NCBI GenBank assembly: GCA_902489645.1
Contig: CABUAW010000056.1
Span: forward strand, 1-15,452
Direction of reading: 5' to 3'
DNA length: 15,452 nt
From: an uncultured Lachnospiraceae bacterium
Lineage (GTDB): Bacteria; Bacillota; Clostridia; Lachnospirales; Lachnospiraceae
How positions within the stretch are numbered: the stretch's first letter is position 1; each line of letters opens with the position of its first letter. Under the pieces are notes generated by a model. The model was given only the letters and a program-made list of their open reading frames with translations. It searched no databases and was not told the DNA's origin. Below, piece by piece: positions 15,421 to 15,452 of this stretch. A program made the position numbers and the translations under genes.

Positions 15421-15449
15421 ATTATATCATTATACTTAACCTATGTAAA
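15421..15449 (-). promoter_or_regulatory. Near-consensus sigma-A-type promoter at the right edge
   Basis: Minus-strand -35 TTTACA (15449-15444), a 17-bp spacer and a perfect -10 TATAAT (15426-15421). Transcription should begin near 15414, upstream of the small membrane protein and GNAT genes. Confidence 0.85.
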
Positions 15450-15452
15450 GCA

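Noticed and set aside
1..15452. tRNA, rRNA, CRISPR array, insertion sequence or prophage
   Set aside because: No cloverleaf-like gene, direct-repeat array, transposase motif or phage structural gene was seen, and intergenic gaps are too short to hold one unnoticed.

Overview
The window looks like a chromosomal segment of a low-to-moderate GC anaerobic Firmicute, most likely a Clostridia/Lachnospiraceae-type bacterium. This rests on AGGAGG-type ribosome binding sites before most genes, TTGACA-17-TATAAT promoters, the ftsK/spoIIIE - rimO - pgsA - cinA gene order, formate-tetrahydrofolate ligase paired with FolD, and a lineage-typical small two-helix membrane protein. The genus cannot be read from the sequence. 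No tRNA, rRNA, CRISPR array, insertion sequence or prophage gene was found, and no gene-free stretch exceeds about 140 bp.

Left block (1-8408, all minus strand): a tightly packed operon, read right to left: ftsK/spoIIIE (DNA translocase), fhs and folD (one-carbon folate metabolism), rimO (methylthiolation of ribosomal protein S12), pgsA (phosphatidylglycerophosphate synthase), cinA, and the first nine codons of an unidentified gene cut by the window edge. Gaps range from 20 bp to a 17-bp overlap (rimO/pgsA) and a TAATG stop/start overlap (pgsA/cinA), so translational coupling is likely.

Middle block (8409-11372): uppP (undecaprenyl-diphosphate phosphatase) has its own strong promoter and is followed by a perfect 10-bp stem-loop. 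Upstream lies a TepA-type ClpP-fold serine protease with its own terminator hairpin. A metallo-beta-lactamase-fold hydrolase is transcribed divergently from tepA and ends at a strong terminator shared with the convergent acyltransferase gene.

Right block (11373-15452, minus strand): a TetR-family regulator, a DUF4097-type lipoprotein and a condensation-domain/PapA-like acyltransferase form a compact cassette. Two nearly identical palindromes (18 of 21 positions), one over the tetR transcription start and one just upstream of the lipoprotein gene, look like operators for the TetR protein. This is the best candidate in the window for an undescribed regulated system. At the right edge a near-consensus promoter drives a 65-residue membrane protein and a two-domain GNAT acetyltransferase.

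Several starts were placed downstream of the longest reading frame because a good ribosome binding site decides them: rimO, uppP, the MBL hydrolase, tetR (TTG), the GNAT gene (GTG) and the small membrane protein (TTG).
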